Assembly (NCBI RefSeq): GCF_017068455.1
Contig: NZ_CP070608.1
Location: 978,501 to 1,042,500 of the forward strand
Reading direction: 5' to 3'
Source of the DNA: Fulvivirga lutea
GTDB taxonomy: Bacteria > Bacteroidota > Bacteroidia > Cytophagales > Cyclobacteriaceae
Length of the DNA: 64,000 nt
The translations under genes and the position numbers were made by a program. Below are positions 15,860-25,681 of this stretch, in pieces. Every line of letters starts with the position of its first letter. Within the stretch, counting starts at the first letter, position 1. Under the pieces are notes generated by a model, which saw only the letters and a program-made list of their open reading frames with translations, had not been told where the DNA came from and searched no databases.

Positions 15860-18016
15860 ATGAAAAAGCCTTTAGAAATTCTATCCAAGACATTTGGCTA
15901 CAATACCTTCAGACCTCATCAGGAGGAAATCATCAATAGCGTTTTAGATAATAATGATACAGTTGTATTAATGCCTACTGGCGGAGGCAAGTCACTATGC
16001 TATCAAGTGCCGGCTTTGGCAAAAGAAGGTACTGCCATAGTCATTTCACCCCTAATTGCTTTGATGAAAGATCAGGTAGATGCACTGCGATTGCACGGGG
16101 TTGCTGCAGCGTACCTCAATTCTACCCAAACCCAGGAAGAGCAAAATCAAATACTATCATTGATGCGAACGGGTGAATTAAAGTTACTTTACCTGGCACC
16201 TGAAAGGTTGTTGGGCAGAGAAGAACAGTTCATCACTTTTATACAAAATTTGACTATTTCGCTCATTGCTGTCGATGAAGCGCATTGCATATCTTCCTGG
16301 GGCCATGACTTCCGACCGGAATATTTGCTTTTGGCGAAAATTAAAAAATCAATGGCACGAGTACCCATTATTGCACTCACTGCCACGGCTGATGATCTTA
16401 CCAGAAAAGATATCATTGCTAAACTGGAATTGCCTAATCCAAACGTTTTTGTCACTGGTTTTAATCGTCCGAATATTCAATACCTAGTGAGGCCCAAAAG
16501 CAATAGCTATGCTCAGCTGATAGAATTTTTGGAGAAGAATAAAGATGAATGCGGCATCATATATACCCTACGAAGAAAAGATACAGAGGAGTTAGCGGAG
16601 CGCCTTATGGGAGATGGATTGATAGCCAAGCCCTATCATGCAGGTCTGGATCGTAGTATTAGAAATCAGCACCAGGAGGAATTTCTCAAAGATGAAGTAA
16701 AAATAATCGTAGCCACCATCGCCTTTGGAATGGGTATCGACAAATCCAATGTTAGGTATGTCGTACACATGGATTTGCCCAAAAATATTGAAGGATACTA
16801 TCAGGAAACAGGCCGGGCAGGTAGGGATGGTTTACCAAGTACCGCACTCATGTTTTATTCCTATAGCGACTTTTTTTCAATGCAGAAATTAGTAGAGGTG
16901 GATGATAACCCCGAGCAATCAGCGGTGATGGTGGATAAACTAAGGCAAATGGCCAATTTCGGAAGTTTGAAATCGTGTAGAAGAAGGTTTTTATTGGAGT
17001 ATTTTGGTGAAAAGGCAGAGGCTCATTGTGGTAATTGCGATAACTGCCTAAGTAGTTTTGAAGAAATTGATGCTACTGAGCTTTCTCAAAAAGTGCTATC
17101 AGCTGTAAGTAGATTGGATCAGCGTTTTGGGGTAAATTATGTGATCGACTTTTTGAAAGGATCAAAATCTGTAAAAATGCGGGAAGAGCATAAGCAATTG
17201 AAGACATTTGGTGTTGGTGCAGATTTATCCAAAGACGAATGGCGACACTATATCAATGAATTGGTTCATTTGGATTATTTAGGTAGGTCTAAAGGTCAGT
17301 ATCCGGTGTTGCAACTTACCGATAAAAGCGTTGAAGTTCTTCAAGGATTAACCAGAGTGAATCTACCTAAGGCTGTGGATGAAAACATGACATTTATAGA
17401 TCAACAGCCGGCCGAAATACATCAAGAGTTGATTAAAAACTTAAAAGATGTAAGAAGGCAAATGGCTGATAGTGAGGCTGTTCCGGCTTTTGTTGTATTT
17501 TCAGATGTATCTTTAAGAGAATTAGCCACGTTTTTGCCACAGTCTTCAGAGGAATTGTCTCGCATAAGTGGTTTTGGTGAGATAAAAGTACAACGGTATG
17601 GCGAACCAATTTTACAAGAAATAAAGTCCTACTGCAGTAAACATCAATTATCCTCTAATGTGCCAGCGGCCAAACCTAAACCAAGAAAAACGTCTGCTAC
17701 CACACTCGGTGATACTTATTTAAAAACATTCGAATTTTTTCAAGAAGGTAAGGATATCAATGCAATAGCAAAAGTAAGAAGTCTTGCTCCAGGCACCATA
17801 GAATCTCATTTCGATATGCTTATTCGTCATGGCAAATTGAAAGCACAGGATATTCTCGACCATGAAACTATAACCATTATTCAACAAGCCATTGAGAAGA
17901 ATGCTGGCGTTGGATTAAAGCCGATAAAGGAGGAATTGGGAGATGCCTTTAGCTACGGGGAAATAAGAATGGTGCTGGCTGAAATGTCATACACCAAACC
18001 ACAGAGCATTATATAA
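15860..18016 (+). CDS. recQ: ATP-dependent DNA helicase RecQ
   Basis: A 718-residue superfamily 2 helicase. The Walker A is MPTGGGKS (Lys44), the DEAH box is at 139-142, motif VI is QETGRAGRDG, and the RecQ zinc site (CRRRFLLEYF ... CGNCDNC) lies around residues 373-398. A winged-helix domain and an HRDC domain (about 515-595, VPAFVVFSDVSLRELA) follow. After a Pro/Lys linker the last 90 residues form a helix-turn-helix-like region (FFQEGKDINAIAKVRSLAPGTIESHF), present in some long RecQ proteins. It unwinds recombination and replication intermediates. Confidence 0.95.
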   Translation: MKKPLEILSKTFGYNTFRPHQEEIINSVLDNNDTVVLMPTGGGKSLCYQVPALAKEGTAIVISPLIALMKDQVDALRLHGVAAAYLNSTQTQEEQNQILSLMRTGELKLLYLAPERLLGREEQFITFIQNLTISLIAVDEAHCISSWGHDFRPEYLLLAKIKKSMARVPIIALTATADDLTRKDIIAKLELPNPNVFVTGFNRPNIQYLVRPKSNSYAQLIEFLEKNKDECGIIYTLRRKDTEELAERLMGDGLIAKPYHAGLDRSIRNQHQEEFLKDEVKIIVATIAFGMGIDKSNVRYVVHMDLPKNIEGYYQETGRAGRDGLPSTALMFYSYSDFFSMQKLVEVDDNPEQSAVMVDKLRQMANFGSLKSCRRRFLLEYFGEKAEAHCGNCDNCLSSFEEIDATELSQKVLSAVSRLDQRFGVNYVIDFLKGSKSVKMREEHKQLKTFGVGADLSKDEWRHYINELVHLDYLGRSKGQYPVLQLTDKSVEVLQGLTRVNLPKAVDENMTFIDQQPAEIHQELIKNLKDVRRQMADSEAVPAFVVFSDVSLRELATFLPQSSEELSRISGFGEIKVQRYGEPILQEIKSYCSKHQLSSNVPAAKPKPRKTSATTLGDTYLKTFEFFQEGKDINAIAKVRSLAPGTIESHFDMLIRHGKLKAQDILDHETITIIQQAIEKNAGVGLKPIKEELGDAFSYGEIRMVLAEMSYTKPQSII

Positions 18017-18170
18017 TTCAGCAGGATATGTAAATGTTGTAAACACTTATTTTTCTAGAATTAAGTTGCCTTCATTCCTTATTAAATTTCAGCAAGTCGA
18101 TAAACTTTAAAATAATACCTAAGTTTTTGTTCTAAACATTGGTTATTTTTCAAATTCCAAAATTGTGCTT

Positions 18171-20099
18171 ATGGCAATTCTTAATTCGATTGGCGTACTA
18201 CTAGCTTTTTCAATTGTAGCAATTGCTGCCAATCAGATAGCGCGCTATTTTCAAAATATAAGACTGCCAATCATTACAGGGTTTTTGGTAGTAGGGGTGC
18301 TTTCCGGGCCATTTGTTTTGGGATTAATACCATCAGGCTCTGTTGTTCAGCTAAAAATAATAAATGAAATAGCGCTTTCATTTATTGCATTTGCTGCGGC
18401 TTCTGAACTGTATATTAAAAACTTACGAAGTAGGCTTAACAATATTAAGTGGCTTACAATAGGGCAATTAGGTATCACCTTTACACTTTTGGTGATTTCC
18501 ATCTTCTTCATAGAAGAGCTCGTACCTTTTTCCGCCAACTTACCCTGGCCCAACAGGCTGGTCATTGCCATGCTAATCAGTGCCATATTTTGTGCTCGCT
18601 CACCCTCGTCAGTTATTCCTGTAATTAATGAAATGCGAGCTAAGGGTTCATATACCAGTTCCGTAATGGGCACAACAGTGCTGTTGGACTTTCTGGTCAT
18701 TATATTATTCGCAATGGTTCTCTCATTTGGTATTGCCCTTTATGAAGGTGCCGATGTAAATATTATTTCGTTAGTTAAAATCCTTTTTGAAATTGCAGGT
18801 TCAATAGTATTGGGCCTAGGTTTTGCCTTTTTATTAAGCCTATTATTGGCTGCGCAACTCAAATTGCCTGTTAAAGGCATATTGCTCCTAGTGCTGGGGT
18901 TCATCATTTTTAGTGTTAGCGACTTTCTATCCTACCTCCCAGAGCAAATTTGGTCTGTGTCACTTCATTTAGAACCACTTTTAATGTGTGTTGTAGCTGG
19001 CTATCGAATCACCAACTTTACGCGCTATAGGCAAGAATTTATTAAGATTATCCATGACATTGGCCCTTATATTTATTGTGCTTTTTTTACAGCTGTAGGT
19101 GCGATGCTCAACATTCAGTTGATTTATGAAGTCTTACCTTCAGCACTCATACTTTTGGCACTTAATGCAGTATTACTTTTTGTTGGTACGGGCATAGGTG
19201 CCAGAATTAGTAAAGAACCACCTAAGAGAACTTCGGTCTATTGGATGGCTTTCTTAACGCAAGCAGGCGTTGGTCTTGGATTAGTAACAACGGTGATCGA
19301 TACTTTTCCAGAATGGGGACAAGAATTCGCAACATTGGCCATCTCAGTAATAATTATGAATCAACTTATTGGGCCACCCTTGTTTAAATGGGCCATTACC
19401 AAAGTGGGTGAAAATCATGAGCGGGCTACCATTCCTACTTTTGATGGAATTAGAGATGCAATTGTCATTGGTTTTGAGAGTCAATCTGTTGCACTGGCCA
19501 GGCAGTTAAAAAGCCATGGATGGGAGGTTAAACTAGCTACTAGAAAGCAAGATTTAAATAGCGATGAATTTCCTGATGTAGATATACGAGTGGTGGAAAG
19601 GTTAGACCTGGAGGCACTTAAAAGCCTGGATGCTAAAAAATCTGAGGCAATTGTACTGATGCTTACTGATGAAGAAAACCTGAGGTTGTGTGAAATGATC
19701 TATGAGAATATCGGCACCAAAGATGTTGTCGTGAGGCTCAATCAAAGATATAACTTCGACAAATTTCATAAGCTGGGTGCACTTATTGTAGATCCTTCGA
19801 CAGCCATGGTAAGTCTTATGGATCATTTCGTGAGATCACCACAAGCCACATCGTTACTTCTTGGTATGCAGGAAGGTCAGGATACGCTGGATCTGCAGGT
19901 TCTTAATAAAGATCTGTTCGGTATACCTTTACGAGACCTGAGACTGCCTTCTGATATAATTATACTATCGATAAGGAGAAAGGGGCAAATGATTATTTCG
20001 CACGGCTACACGCGTTTACGTAAGGGCGATTGGGTAACAATGGTTGGTTCCAATGAGAGTTTGAAAAAAATGACCCTTCTTTTTGATAGTTCAAATTAA
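18171..20099 (+). CDS. KefB-like cation/proton antiporter with RCK domain
   Basis: The 642-residue protein (ATG at 18171; a GTG two codons upstream is possible) has a CPA2-type Na+/H+ exchanger domain of about 12 transmembrane segments up to residue 410, with the CARSPSSVIPVINEM segment near 145-159. It is followed by a TrkA-N/RCK-like domain (DAIVIGFESQSVALARQL near 430) and a TrkA-C domain (LFGIPLRDLRLPSDIIILSI). The RCK glycine motif is changed to GFESQS, so nucleotide binding may differ from canonical Kef. It likely exports K+ or Na+ in exchange for protons. The 148-bp gap before it is AT-rich with no clear signals. Confidence 0.88.
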   Translation: MAILNSIGVLLAFSIVAIAANQIARYFQNIRLPIITGFLVVGVLSGPFVLGLIPSGSVVQLKIINEIALSFIAFAAASELYIKNLRSRLNNIKWLTIGQLGITFTLLVISIFFIEELVPFSANLPWPNRLVIAMLISAIFCARSPSSVIPVINEMRAKGSYTSSVMGTTVLLDFLVIILFAMVLSFGIALYEGADVNIISLVKILFEIAGSIVLGLGFAFLLSLLLAAQLKLPVKGILLLVLGFIIFSVSDFLSYLPEQIWSVSLHLEPLLMCVVAGYRITNFTRYRQEFIKIIHDIGPYIYCAFFTAVGAMLNIQLIYEVLPSALILLALNAVLLFVGTGIGARISKEPPKRTSVYWMAFLTQAGVGLGLVTTVIDTFPEWGQEFATLAISVIIMNQLIGPPLFKWAITKVGENHERATIPTFDGIRDAIVIGFESQSVALARQLKSHGWEVKLATRKQDLNSDEFPDVDIRVVERLDLEALKSLDAKKSEAIVLMLTDEENLRLCEMIYENIGTKDVVVRLNQRYNFDKFHKLGALIVDPSTAMVSLMDHFVRSPQATSLLLGMQEGQDTLDLQVLNKDLFGIPLRDLRLPSDIIILSIRRKGQMIISHGYTRLRKGDWVTMVGSNESLKKMTLLFDSSN

Positions 20100-20121
20100 A
20101 TTGAATGTGCTTTTTAACTAA

Positions 20122-20152
20122 TTTAATTATAGTTTTAATAATTATAATTAAA
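20122..20152. repeat. AT-only inverted repeat before the sensor kinase gene
   Basis: TTTAATTATA and TATAATTAAA form a perfect 10-bp inverted repeat with an 11-nt spacer, ending 8 nt before the start of the kinase gene at 20161. It could be an operator or a weak hairpin, but the region is almost pure AT, so chance is a real possibility. Confidence 0.4.
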
Positions 20153-20160
20153 GTTACGTT

Positions 20161-21855
20161 TTGCTTAAGAGCCCGTTTTACAAAAAATTATACTTAGGAA
20201 ACAATACTGAATTTGATTCAATATCAGAAGAAAAACGTGCAATTCTTACTGGTCAGTTAAGTCTTATATGCATATTACTAAGCATATTTTATTTTGTTGT
20301 TGACGCTATTTTAGGATCAACTTCTTCCGTTCCTGAATACATTTTATTAGCTACGATTGGTGTAGGTTCTTTACTTATTAACAGAGCGGGTCGAACAAAA
20401 ATTGCCAAAAATTTCTTGATGGTGGGTGCAAATGTGGTCGTATTTATCACTTTTGAGAGAGAATTTCAAGGTACAGGATCGTTCATGTTTTTTATTAGTT
20501 GCATGCTCGGTTCTTTTGCCTTATTTGGTTTTGAAGGGAAAAAATATGCAATAGCACTTTCTCTATTTTCACTTTTGCTATTCTTCATTGCTTATTTTGT
20601 CGAATTTGATTTTTTACCTAAAACCGACTTTACAGCAGAAGAAGCACAACTAAACTTCGTAATAAATTTTACGGTGGCATCAACAACCGCCATTGTTATT
20701 ATAATATTTCTACTAAACCTTAATACACTAGCCGAATCAGATTTAATTGAAACAACCGAAGAATTAAAATCAAATAAAAAGCGATTTGAACTAGCTATTA
20801 AGGGTTCAAGTGCAGGAATATGGGATTGGGATATTGTCAACGATCGTATTTTTATCAGCCCTCAATTAATGACATTACTCGATTATCCTGATGTCAAATA
20901 TGCAAACATAGATTTTGATCAAATTAGAAGAGTTATTCACCCTGACGATTTAAAGCAATTCGATCTGAAATTAGCTGAACATTTAAATGAGCAGAAGCCG
21001 TTTCATGCGGAAATGAGATTTAAAAGAAACGATGGTTCTTATGTATGGGTTTTGGATACCGGCCAGGCAGAGTGGAACGAAAAAGGCCGGGCAGTGCGCA
21101 TGGTAGGAACCATCGTGGAAGTAGACGATCTGAAAAAGGCATTTAAACAATTAGAAGAACAAAATACTCTCCTAGAAAAAACCAATGAAGAGCTAGATCG
21201 ATTTGTTTACAGCACATCGCATGATTTAAAGGCTCCATTAAGCTCTATTCAAGGGTTAGTTAATGTGGCAATTAAATCTAAGGATGAGGTAGAAATGACA
21301 GAGTGTTTACGAATGATTGAAAATAGGGTACAAACCCTCAATGGTTTTATTGCTGAGATTATAGATTACTCCAGAAATTCCAGATTAGACATTGCTTTGG
21401 AAAAAGTGAATTTACGTGACCTAATTTCCGAACTTATTGAAGGGTTGCAATTTTTTGACCGTAGCGAGCAAATTCATTTTGACATTCAGATAGATGATGA
21501 TTTTACTATCAAAACAGATAAAGGGCGTTTAAAAATAATATTGAACAACCTTCTTGCTAATGCTATAAAATACCACGATTGGTCTAAAGATTCTCAGGTT
21601 ATAAAAGTGATAGCTGAAGATCATAATCATTCAATTACCGTGAAAGTGGAGGACAATGGCCTCGGCATTGATGATGAATTGCAGGATAAAATCTTCAACA
21701 TGTTTTTCAGGGCAAGCGAAAAATCGGAAGGGTCAGGCCTTGGTTTGTACATTGCCAAAGAGATGGTTGCCAAGTTAAACGGAACCATAGGCCTTAAGTC
21801 AGAAGTAGGAAAAGGTTCTTGCTTTTTTGTCAATTTGCCTGTTCATAAAGTATAA
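20161..21855 (+). CDS. Membrane-bound PAS sensor histidine kinase
   Basis: A 564-residue protein with about five or six transmembrane segments in residues 30-190, a PAS domain of the PAS_3 type at about 205-330 (GIWDWDIVND ... HPDD), a HisKA domain with His354 (YSTSHDLKAPLS), and a HATPase domain (N box NNLLANAIKY, G1 VEDNGLGIDD, G2 GSGLGLYIA). The start is a TTG; a TAA lies four codons upstream in frame and the next Met is near residue 86, so TTG is the only reasonable choice. No response regulator is adjacent. The kinase core is paralogous to that at 3574-6204. Confidence 0.9.
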   Translation: MLKSPFYKKLYLGNNTEFDSISEEKRAILTGQLSLICILLSIFYFVVDAILGSTSSVPEYILLATIGVGSLLINRAGRTKIAKNFLMVGANVVVFITFEREFQGTGSFMFFISCMLGSFALFGFEGKKYAIALSLFSLLLFFIAYFVEFDFLPKTDFTAEEAQLNFVINFTVASTTAIVIIIFLLNLNTLAESDLIETTEELKSNKKRFELAIKGSSAGIWDWDIVNDRIFISPQLMTLLDYPDVKYANIDFDQIRRVIHPDDLKQFDLKLAEHLNEQKPFHAEMRFKRNDGSYVWVLDTGQAEWNEKGRAVRMVGTIVEVDDLKKAFKQLEEQNTLLEKTNEELDRFVYSTSHDLKAPLSSIQGLVNVAIKSKDEVEMTECLRMIENRVQTLNGFIAEIIDYSRNSRLDIALEKVNLRDLISELIEGLQFFDRSEQIHFDIQIDDDFTIKTDKGRLKIILNNLLANAIKYHDWSKDSQVIKVIAEDHNHSITVKVEDNGLGIDDELQDKIFNMFFRASEKSEGSGLGLYIAKEMVAKLNGTIGLKSEVGKGSCFFVNLPVHKV

Positions 21856-21889
21856 GAAACTAAATCCCATCCTTATCTATTCATTTTTA

Positions 21890-21897
21890 TATCTTTG
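21890..21897 (+). promoter_or_regulatory. Putative -7 promoter box for glyS
   Basis: TATCTTTG followed by C is a perfect TAnnTTTG match and lies only 6 nt before the glyS ATG at 21904. If used, the transcript would start at or next to the start codon and be leaderless or nearly so. A -33 element is not obvious. Confidence 0.45.
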
Positions 21898-21903
21898 CGC
21901 GCT

Positions 21904-23448
21904 ATGGCACAACAGGACGATAATTTGTTAAAAAAGATCATAGCTCATGCCAAGGAGTATGGGTTTGTTTTTCCTTCAAGTGAAATTTATGATGGGTTGG
22001 CAGCTGCCTATGATTACGGTCAAAATGGTGTAGAATTAAGAAATAATATCAAGTCATTTTGGTGGAAGGCAATGGTTCAGATGAACGAAAACATTGTAGG
22101 CTTAGATGCATCCATATTTATGCATCCTACCACTTGGAAGGCTTCCGGTCATGTTGATGCATTTAATGACCCAATGATCGATAACAAAGATTCGAAAAAG
22201 CGTTATCGAGCCGATGTGTTATTGGAAGAGCACATTGCAAAAATTGAAGCAAAAATTGATAAAGAAGTTGACAAGGCCGCCAAACGCTTTGGCGATGCAT
22301 TTGATAAGGATCAGTACCTGGCTACCAATGGCAGAGTGCTTGACTATCAAAAGCAAATAGATGATATCAATGCCAGAATGAAGGCGGCATTGGAGTCAGA
22401 AAAATTGAATGATCTAAAAGCACTTATTGAAGAGCTTGGAATAGCGGACCCTGTTTCCGGTTCTAAAAAATGGACGGATGTTAGACAGTTTAACCTCATG
22501 TTCTCTACAGAATTGGGTTCATTAGCCGATGGCGCCAGTAAAATATATTTAAGGCCTGAGACCGCTCAGGGGATATTTGTAAACTTCCTAAACGTTCAAA
22601 AAACGGGAAGAATGAAGATTCCTTTTGGAATAGCACAAATAGGTAAAGCCTTTAGAAATGAAATTATTGCCAGACAGTTCATTTTCAGAATGCGTGAATT
22701 TGAACAAATGGAAATGCAATTTTTTGTAAAGCCAGGAGATGAAATGCAATGGTATGAGCATTGGAAAGAAACTCGTATCAAATGGCATAAAATACTTGGC
22801 CTAGGTGAGGATAATTATCGTTTCCATGATCATTTGAACTTGGCACACTATGCCAATGCCGCCTGTGACATTGAATTTAACTTCCCAATGGGCTTCAAAG
22901 AATTAGAAGGTATTCATAGTAGAACGGACTTTGACCTGAAAGCACATGAAGAGCATTCAGGTAAAAAACTACAATTCTTCGATCCGCAAGAAAATAAAAG
23001 CTATGTGCCTTATGTCATTGAAACTTCTATCGGTTTGGATAGAATGTTCCTGGCAGTTTTAACGGCAGCATATAAAGAAGAAACTTTGGAAGATGGCAGC
23101 GAAAGAACTGTACTTAAAATTCCTGCAGCTTTGGCACCATACAAAGTGGCAGTACTTCCATTACTGAAGAAAGATGGTTTACCTGAAAAGGGAAGAGAGA
23201 TAATGGATTCCTTAAAGTTTGATTTCAACTGTCAGTATGACGAAAAAGATGCCATTGGTAAAAGATACAGAAGACAGGATGCTATTGGCACTCCTTATTG
23301 TATCACAATCGATCATCAAACGCTGGAAGACAACACCGTTACTTTAAGGCACAGAGATACTTCTGAACAAGAGAGGATAAAAGTAAGTGAATTGACAGGC
23401 CGTGTTTCAGAACTAGTTTCTATTACCAGCCTACTTAAACAGCTTTAA
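21904..23448 (+). CDS. glyS: Glycyl-tRNA synthetase (single-chain, class II)
   Basis: A 514-residue alpha2-type glycyl-tRNA synthetase from the ATG at 21904; the in-frame TTG three codons earlier overlaps the promoter box. Class II motifs are clear: YLRPETAQGIFVNF near residues 215-228, motif 2 FRNEIIARQFIFRMREFEQMEM near 247-268, and a motif 3 region ETSIGLDRMFLAVL. An anticodon-binding domain follows from about 415 (YKVAVLPLLKK). It charges tRNA-Gly. In some databases the single-chain enzyme is named glyQS. The next gene begins directly after its stop. Confidence 0.96.
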   Translation: MAQQDDNLLKKIIAHAKEYGFVFPSSEIYDGLAAAYDYGQNGVELRNNIKSFWWKAMVQMNENIVGLDASIFMHPTTWKASGHVDAFNDPMIDNKDSKKRYRADVLLEEHIAKIEAKIDKEVDKAAKRFGDAFDKDQYLATNGRVLDYQKQIDDINARMKAALESEKLNDLKALIEELGIADPVSGSKKWTDVRQFNLMFSTELGSLADGASKIYLRPETAQGIFVNFLNVQKTGRMKIPFGIAQIGKAFRNEIIARQFIFRMREFEQMEMQFFVKPGDEMQWYEHWKETRIKWHKILGLGEDNYRFHDHLNLAHYANAACDIEFNFPMGFKELEGIHSRTDFDLKAHEEHSGKKLQFFDPQENKSYVPYVIETSIGLDRMFLAVLTAAYKEETLEDGSERTVLKIPAALAPYKVAVLPLLKKDGLPEKGREIMDSLKFDFNCQYDEKDAIGKRYRRQDAIGTPYCITIDHQTLEDNTVTLRHRDTSEQERIKVSELTGRVSELVSITSLLKQL

Positions 23449-24273
23449 TTGGAATACATAGTTGCTGCTATTTATGTGGGCATACCACTGTTTGTCATCG
23501 GCTATGGGGTATGGTCTGTAAGTAACGACTTCTATATTTTCTTTTATAATGAGGTAAATTACCAACTGAAGGTAAGACGGCCGCTTTATCCAAAATATAG
23601 AGCCATATTACATAAGTATTGTGCCTACTATAAGCTATTATCTTCGCAAGATAAAGTAGAGTTTGAGCGCAAGCTCAGAAGGTTTATGTACTCCAAACGG
23701 TTTATTCCAAGAGGTATTCCCGTTGTTACTGATGAAATGCGTGTGTTGATATCAGCATCAGCTATTCAGCTAACATTTAAATTGCCAGAAGTTTATCTTG
23801 CGCATTTTGACAAAATTTTAATTTATCCTGATGAGTATTACTCTCATATCAATAAGAGGTATCACTTAGGTGAAGTAAACCCAAGAGCCGGCATCATAGT
23901 CCTATCATGGAAGGCATTTGTACAGGGTTATGGTGATTTGAAAGATTCTTACAACTTAGGCATCCATGAAATGGCACATGCTATTCATTTCGAGAATCGG
24001 ATTAAAAATGAAGAGTTTGAATTTCTGAACAGAGAGGCTCTTTTTGCACTCGATAAAATCACAAGGCGAGAGATGGCAAACATTAGAGCAGGGAATGATC
24101 ACCTTCTACGTGCCTATGCCGGAACTAACGAATATGAGTTTTTTGCAGTTACTCTGGAATATTTTTTTGAACAGCCTCAAGAGCTAAAGCGGGAACATCC
24201 AGACCTCTACGAAACGCTCAAAACTCTCCTTAATCAAGATCCTTTGAAATTGTATAAATTTGACCTCCATTAA
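23449..24273 (+). CDS. MtfA-like zinc-dependent peptidase
   Basis: A 274-residue protein with one N-terminal transmembrane segment (about residues 3-24) and a zincin domain. The zinc site is HEMAH (His173, Glu174, His177) with a downstream Glu in TNEYEFFAV (Glu228 or Glu230), matching the MtfA/DgsA anti-repressor family. E. coli MtfA is a cytosolic aminopeptidase that binds the Mlc repressor; here the protein is membrane anchored and no Mlc is evident. The apparent start is TTG immediately after the glyS TAA; a GTG at codon 9 is the other option. It is probably coupled to glyS. Confidence 0.85.
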   Translation: MEYIVAAIYVGIPLFVIGYGVWSVSNDFYIFFYNEVNYQLKVRRPLYPKYRAILHKYCAYYKLLSSQDKVEFERKLRRFMYSKRFIPRGIPVVTDEMRVLISASAIQLTFKLPEVYLAHFDKILIYPDEYYSHINKRYHLGEVNPRAGIIVLSWKAFVQGYGDLKDSYNLGIHEMAHAIHFENRIKNEEFEFLNREALFALDKITRREMANIRAGNDHLLRAYAGTNEYEFFAVTLEYFFEQPQELKREHPDLYETLKTLLNQDPLKLYKFDLH

Positions 24274-24284
24274 TCGATAAAAGA

Positions 24285-25616
24285 ATGAACTGGAACGAAC
24301 TTCTGTCAAGTCAGAGAAGTGCCGATAAAAAAGCACAACACGAACAAGGAAGAAGTGCCTTTGAGCAGGATTTTGATAGAATCGTTTTTTCGTATCCCTT
24401 TAGAAGACTTCAGGATAAAACCCAGGTTCATCCATTACCGGAACATGATTTTGTACATACCCGACTTACGCATAGTCTAGAAGTTTCAAGCGTTGGAAGG
24501 TCTTTAGGCAAGCGCGTAGGTGAAATTGTACTGGAAAGGAATAAGTCTCTTTCAGAACAATACTCTGCTCACGATTTTGGTGCTATTGTAGCTGCAGCTT
24601 CATTAACCCATGATATAGGCAACCCGCCTTTTGGGCACTCTGGCGAAGATGCCATTTCTGAGTTTTTTAAATCCGGACCAGGCAAAAAATATGAAAGCCA
24701 GGTTTCGAAATTGGAATGGGCGGATCTAACTAATTTTGAAGGCAATGCTCAAGGGTTCAGAATATTAAATAAATCACGTTATCAGGGCATTCAGCTAACT
24801 TATGCTACATTAGCAGCATTTAGCAAGTATCCGCGCCAGTCGATTATTGAGAATCAGGACAAATCAAGACGCAGCCAGAAGAAATATGGGTTTTTTCAAT
24901 CGGAGAAAGAAACATTTAAGTCAATTGCAGAGCAAACAGGATTGAAACCGTTAGGTGAATTTACTTGGACAAGGCACCCTTTAGCTTTTCTTGTGGAGGC
25001 AGCCGATGATGTTTGCTATCATCTCATCGATTTGGAGGATGGCTGTAGGTTAGGGTTAGTTTCTTACGAGCAAACCGTTGAACTGATGGCCAGCATTCTA
25101 AAAGATAAATTCAATAAAGAAAAGTTGGAGCGCATCGACACCAAAGATGAACGCATTGGAATATTAAGGGCGATGGCCGTTGGTCAGTTGATTAGCGAAT
25201 GCTCGGAACTTTTCTTGGATAATGAGCAAGCTTTGATGAAGGGTGAATATGATATTTCTTTAACCGATAGTGTACCGAGCAGCTCAGTGCTTGAAGAAGT
25301 TATTTCAATTTCAGTTCAAAAGATATACCGCTCCAGGAATGTAATGGAAACGGAGGCTGCCGGATTTGAGGTATTGCCAGGTTTGTTAGAGGTGTTTACT
25401 GAAGCTATTGTAAACAAAGAAAAAACTTCTAAAACCAAGAAAGATAAAGCTATAGAGCGATTGCTTCCACCAGAAGTACAGCTCGATTTAAGCCTTAATC
25501 AGGACAATGTTTATAACCAGCTTTTGTGTTGTGTCGACTTTGTTTCTGGACTTACTGACAGGCATGCCATATCGATGTTCAGGAAGATCAAAGGTATCTC
25601 ACTGCCCAATGCCTGA
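24285..25616 (+). CDS. dgt: Deoxyguanosinetriphosphate triphosphohydrolase (dGTPase)
   Basis: A 443-residue HD-domain enzyme. The N-terminal FSYPFRRLQDKTQVHP and HTRLTHSLEVSSVGRSLG (His in HTRLTHS) plus the metal-binding THDIGNPPFGHSGEDAI and a later EAADDVCYHLIDLEDG with the second Asp form the active site of dGTPases. It cleaves dGTP, or dNTPs in general, to the nucleoside and triphosphate, shaping dNTP pools. Such enzymes can also protect against phage, but nothing nearby indicates that. It follows the MtfA-like gene by 11 nt. Confidence 0.94.
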   Translation: MNWNELLSSQRSADKKAQHEQGRSAFEQDFDRIVFSYPFRRLQDKTQVHPLPEHDFVHTRLTHSLEVSSVGRSLGKRVGEIVLERNKSLSEQYSAHDFGAIVAAASLTHDIGNPPFGHSGEDAISEFFKSGPGKKYESQVSKLEWADLTNFEGNAQGFRILNKSRYQGIQLTYATLAAFSKYPRQSIIENQDKSRRSQKKYGFFQSEKETFKSIAEQTGLKPLGEFTWTRHPLAFLVEAADDVCYHLIDLEDGCRLGLVSYEQTVELMASILKDKFNKEKLERIDTKDERIGILRAMAVGQLISECSELFLDNEQALMKGEYDISLTDSVPSSSVLEEVISISVQKIYRSRNVMETEAAGFEVLPGLLEVFTEAIVNKEKTSKTKKDKAIERLLPPEVQLDLSLNQDNVYNQLLCCVDFVSGLTDRHAISMFRKIKGISLPNA

Positions 25617-25681
25617 TTAGGATTTTTTTAAATTATAGATTCATGTGTAGGGTGAGTTTCTTACCTGTTACATGGAATTCT

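Noticed and set aside
18347-18700. A 117-residue open frame on the minus strand inside the KefB-like gene
   Set aside because: It is antisense to conserved transmembrane coding sequence and has no motifs or promoter.
24285-25616. dGTPase as an anti-phage defence gene
   Set aside because: The dGTPase sits in a normal housekeeping context (glyS, peptidase) and no other defence genes are near, so there is no reason to call it a defence system.
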